Origin: CAZFDT01 sp964518335 | GTDB taxonomy: Bacteria; Planctomycetota; Phycisphaerae; Phycisphaerales; Phycisphaeraceae | Direction: 5' to 3' | Length of the DNA: 64,000 nucleotides | NCBI GenBank assembly: GCA_964518335.1 | Contig: CAZFDT010000018.1 | Span: forward strand, 1-64,000 | Shown here: positions 62,143 through 64,000 of the stretch, piece by piece | How positions within the stretch are numbered: the first letter of the stretch is position 1 | How the letters are laid out: each line of letters begins with the position of its first letter | The notes under the pieces: generated by a model | Told to the model about the DNA's origin: nothing | The model's database searches: none | Seen by the model: only the letters and a program-made list of their open reading frames with translations | Program-made: the position numbers and the translations under genes

Positions 62143-62454
62143 ATGGACGAGAAGACCTTCCACACCAAGCTCGACGAGTTGATGCAGGAGATCGCCACGC
62201 TGCCCAAAGAGCAGCAGGCCCGCCTGACCGAGATGGCCGCCCAGGCCCGCGACCGTCAGGCCAAACTCCGCAAGACCGTCACCGACCTGCAGGAGTCGCT
62301 CGACTATCTGCGGCTGTCGATCAAGTACCTCGTGTTCGACCTCGAAGCGACTCGACGCGAGAACGCCTACCTCCGCAAGATGCTGGAGCGCAGCACCTCC
62401 GGCGGCCCCGGGGCCGAGGGCGAACACTTCGGCGACGAACACGCCGGCGCCTGA
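62143..62454 (+). CDS. Small coiled-coil protein
   Basis: 103 residues. Starts MDEKTFHTKLDELMQEI. Nearly all helix, with heptad-like Leu/Ala spacing (ARDRQAKLRKTVTDLQESLDYLRLSIKYLVFDLEATRREN) and a Gly/Glu-rich tail. I do not recognise the family. It is followed by a strong terminator at 62491-62517. Confidence 0.6.
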   Translation: MDEKTFHTKLDELMQEIATLPKEQQARLTEMAAQARDRQAKLRKTVTDLQESLDYLRLSIKYLVFDLEATRRENAYLRKMLERSTSGGPGAEGEHFGDEHAGA

Positions 62455-62490
62455 CCCGCTCGCCAGACCCACGCTCGAACCTTGTCGAAA

Positions 62491-62517
62491 CGACCGCCCC
62501 GTGCCCCGGGGCGGTCG
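62491..62517 (+). terminator. Intrinsic terminator before clpP
   Basis: CGACCGCCCC (62491-62500) pairs with GGGGCGGTCG (62508-62517) around a 7-base loop, followed by CTTTGTGTTTG. It ends the coiled-coil gene, so clpP has its own promoter in 62518-62624. Confidence 0.8.
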
Positions 62518-62624
62518 CTTTGTGTTTGCCGATCGACGCGGAGGCCACGACAACGTGTCGCCGACCATTAGCTATCATGTGCCGCGCTGAACCCTACCCG
62601 CACCCACCCGACATGGAGGTCGTC

Positions 62625-63284
62625 ATGACCGATTCGGCCAGCCACATCATCCAACCCGGTTCGCAGTTCCCGCAGATCAACATGGCCGCGCCCTCCGGCT
62701 ATACGCGCTACCGCGAGATGACCATCGATGAACTGCTGCTGGAAAACCGCGTGATCTTTCTGGTGGGCGAGATCAACCACGTCTCGGCCACCGGCGTCAT
62801 CATGCGGCTGCTCTACTTGCAGAACCAGAAGCGCGGCGTGGATATCAACCTCTACATCAACAGCCCCGGCGGCAGCGTCGATGACACGCTGGCGATCTAC
62901 GACACCATGAAGTTCATCGGGTGCGACGTGGCGACCTACTGCATCGGCCGGGCGATGAGCGGCGGCGCGGTGATCCTGGCCGCGGGCACCAAGGGCAAGC
63001 GCTTCATCCTGCCCCACGCGAAGGTGATGATCCACCAGCCCTACGGCGGAATGACCGGCCAGGCCAGCGACATCCAGATCCAAGCCGAGGAAATCCTCAA
63101 GAGCAAGCGTCAGATCAACGAGATCCTCTCGTCGCACACGGGCAAGCCCGCCGACCAGATCGAGGCCGACAGCGAGCGCGACCGCTTCTTCTCGGCGGCG
63201 GAGGCGAAGGACTACGGCCTCGTCGATGAGGTGATCACGCTGGCCGAGGGCACGCCCGCCGGGGCTGGCAAGCCCACGGCATGA
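62625..63284 (+). CDS. clpP: ATP-dependent Clp protease proteolytic subunit
   Basis: 219 residues from the ATG at 62625 (GGAGG 5 bases upstream). Catalytic triad: Ser112 in GRAMSGGAVILAAGTKGKR, His137 in AKVMIHQPYGG and Asp186 in SERDRFFS. NSPGGSVDDTLAIYDTM and EAKDYGLVDEV are also standard. The oxyanion region has Ser-Gly-Gly where most ClpP have Ser-Met-Gly, as in one of the multiple ClpP paralogues of planctomycetes. It forms a tetradecamer with ClpX or ClpA; clpX is not adjacent. Confidence 0.92.
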   Translation: MTDSASHIIQPGSQFPQINMAAPSGYTRYREMTIDELLLENRVIFLVGEINHVSATGVIMRLLYLQNQKRGVDINLYINSPGGSVDDTLAIYDTMKFIGCDVATYCIGRAMSGGAVILAAGTKGKRFILPHAKVMIHQPYGGMTGQASDIQIQAEEILKSKRQINEILSSHTGKPADQIEADSERDRFFSAAEAKDYGLVDEVITLAEGTPAGAGKPTA

Positions 63285-63454
63285 TCGCCACAAGCGGCAC
63301 GATTTGCCCAGACTCCCACGCCATCGCAGGCGGCGGCGAGAATAATCCCCCCCGGTCCTTGCCCTGATCCGTCGTAAGGCGTAGGGTTGTGTGACTTGGC
63401 TGGGCTGACCGGCCCCTGAACTGGCCCCCCACGAAGATCGGGAGAGGAAGAGCA

Positions 63455-64000
63455 GTGCTCAAGGACATGACTTGGTGCAAGGGACGCATTGTCGTCGCAC
63501 TGGCCGCGGCGGCCGTGTTGGTGACCACGCAGGCAGCGACAGCGGCGATCGACACGAAGAACGTCTTGTATATCGGCAACAGCTACACATACAACGCGGT
63601 GGGCTACGACAGCGCCGGCGAAGGCGTCTTCGGCCCCAACGCCATTTATACGCAGGACGGCACCTCCTCCGACCGCTACTTCAACGACCCCTATATGAGC
63701 GCGTTTGAGGCCCTCGTGCTCGGCGCCGAGGTCAATCTCGGCCAGTCGCAGAACATCGCCGTCGGCGGTCGCACTCTCGCCCAACACGCCGGCGCATCCT
63801 CGACCCGGCCCACCATCCTGTGGCGCGACAACTACGCCATCCTCGACCCATCACGCAACGGCGGCATCGTCTGGGACACCATCGTCATCCAGGAGTACAG
63901 CACGACGCCTGGGCGAACCATCCAAGGCGTCGGCAGCGAGTACGTCTTCAGCCAGAGCTCTTTTAACTCGTTCTACCTCAACGGTCTGAGCCCCATCGCC
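63455..64000 (+). CDS. Secreted SGNH-hydrolase-like protein, start only
   Basis: Open from the GTG at 63455 (GAGGAAG in front) to the window edge, 182 residues visible. The signal peptide has a basic start and a hydrophobic stretch ending ATAA. The mature part begins TKNVLYIGNSYTYN, where GNS is the block I-like motif of SGNH/GDSL hydrolases, and continues with NIAVGGRTLAQHA and WDTIVIQEYS, like blocks II-III of that fold. The catalytic Asp-His pair would be beyond the window. A later ATG at 63467 is possible. Extracellular esterase or deacetylase is the likely class; it could also be a non-catalytic relative with a C-terminal PEP-CTERM tag. Confidence 0.65.
   Translation, partial: MLKDMTWCKGRIVVALAAAAVLVTTQAATAAIDTKNVLYIGNSYTYNAVGYDSAGEGVFGPNAIYTQDGTSSDRYFNDPYMSAFEALVLGAEVNLGQSQNIAVGGRTLAQHAGASSTRPTILWRDNYAILDPSRNGGIVWDTIVIQEYSTTPGRTIQGVGSEYVFSQSSFNSFYLNGLSPIA

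Overview
The window looks like a chromosome segment of a high-GC planctomycete, most likely of the Phycisphaerae type. Supporting marks are a PEP-CTERM sorting protein, a type II prepilin-like protein with the H-x9-DG motif typical of planctomycete pseudopilins, several Gfo/Idh/MocA oxidoreductases, large carbohydrate-active proteins with beta-helix folds, and a tyrosine-recombinase fragment with the GKD-LG amino-terminal signature common in that phylum. No rRNA gene and no complete tRNA gene is present, so the assignment is by protein character only.

Layout. 0-10.7 kb: a polysaccharide/glycoconjugate locus. A heparinase-like lyase and a neutral-ceramidase-like hydrolase run leftward, back to back with a GntR/LacI-type regulator, a PEP-CTERM protein, a pseudopilin and two paralogous secreted beta-helix proteins running rightward. 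The two divergent promoters share the same -35/-10 pattern. 10.7-12.0 kb: an IS630-family insertion nested inside a smaller MITE-like remnant of the same family. 12.07-30.4 kb: a complete type I-C CRISPR-Cas locus with 148 repeats and 147 spacers by my count, then a leader and cas2-cas1-cas4-cas7-cas8c-cas5c and cas3, all read leftward. 30.5-41.3 kb: a plasmid- or phage-like island. It carries a T7-type single-subunit RNA polymerase, an HTH replication-type protein, six tandem iterons, duplicated excisionase-like genes, a tRNA 3' fragment and two broken integrases. 41.4-49.9 kb: a tightly overlapping metabolic operon (three Gfo/Idh/MocA dehydrogenases, a hydroxyacid dehydrogenase, a class III aminotransferase, an M20 peptidase and a zinc dehydrogenase). 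50.2-64 kb: more ordinary genes including gyrA, an STAS protein, mgtE, an MFS transporter, purM, a degenerate GGDEF sensor, clpP and the start of a secreted SGNH-like protein.

The most exciting element is in the cas3-cas5c gap. A lone CRISPR repeat (28021-28052), inverted relative to the array, differs from the array repeat only at two bases in its hairpin loop. It is followed by a short pseudo-spacer and a perfect 12-bp terminator-like hairpin. The first 16 bases of the pseudo-spacer match a site (27868-27883) just downstream of a predicted -10 box for the cas5c-cas8c-cas7-cas4-cas1-cas2 transcript. The only mismatch is at position 6, the base that flips out in Cascade targeting, and the site carries a 5'-TTC PAM, the type I-C consensus. 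This is the architecture of a crRNA-like autorepressor (CreR/CreA class) that would let the Cas complex silence its own promoter. A 73-codon ORF is the first gene of that repressed transcript.

The second highlight is the T7-type RNA polymerase (all catalytic motifs intact) on an iteron-bearing island rather than in a recognisable T7-like prophage.
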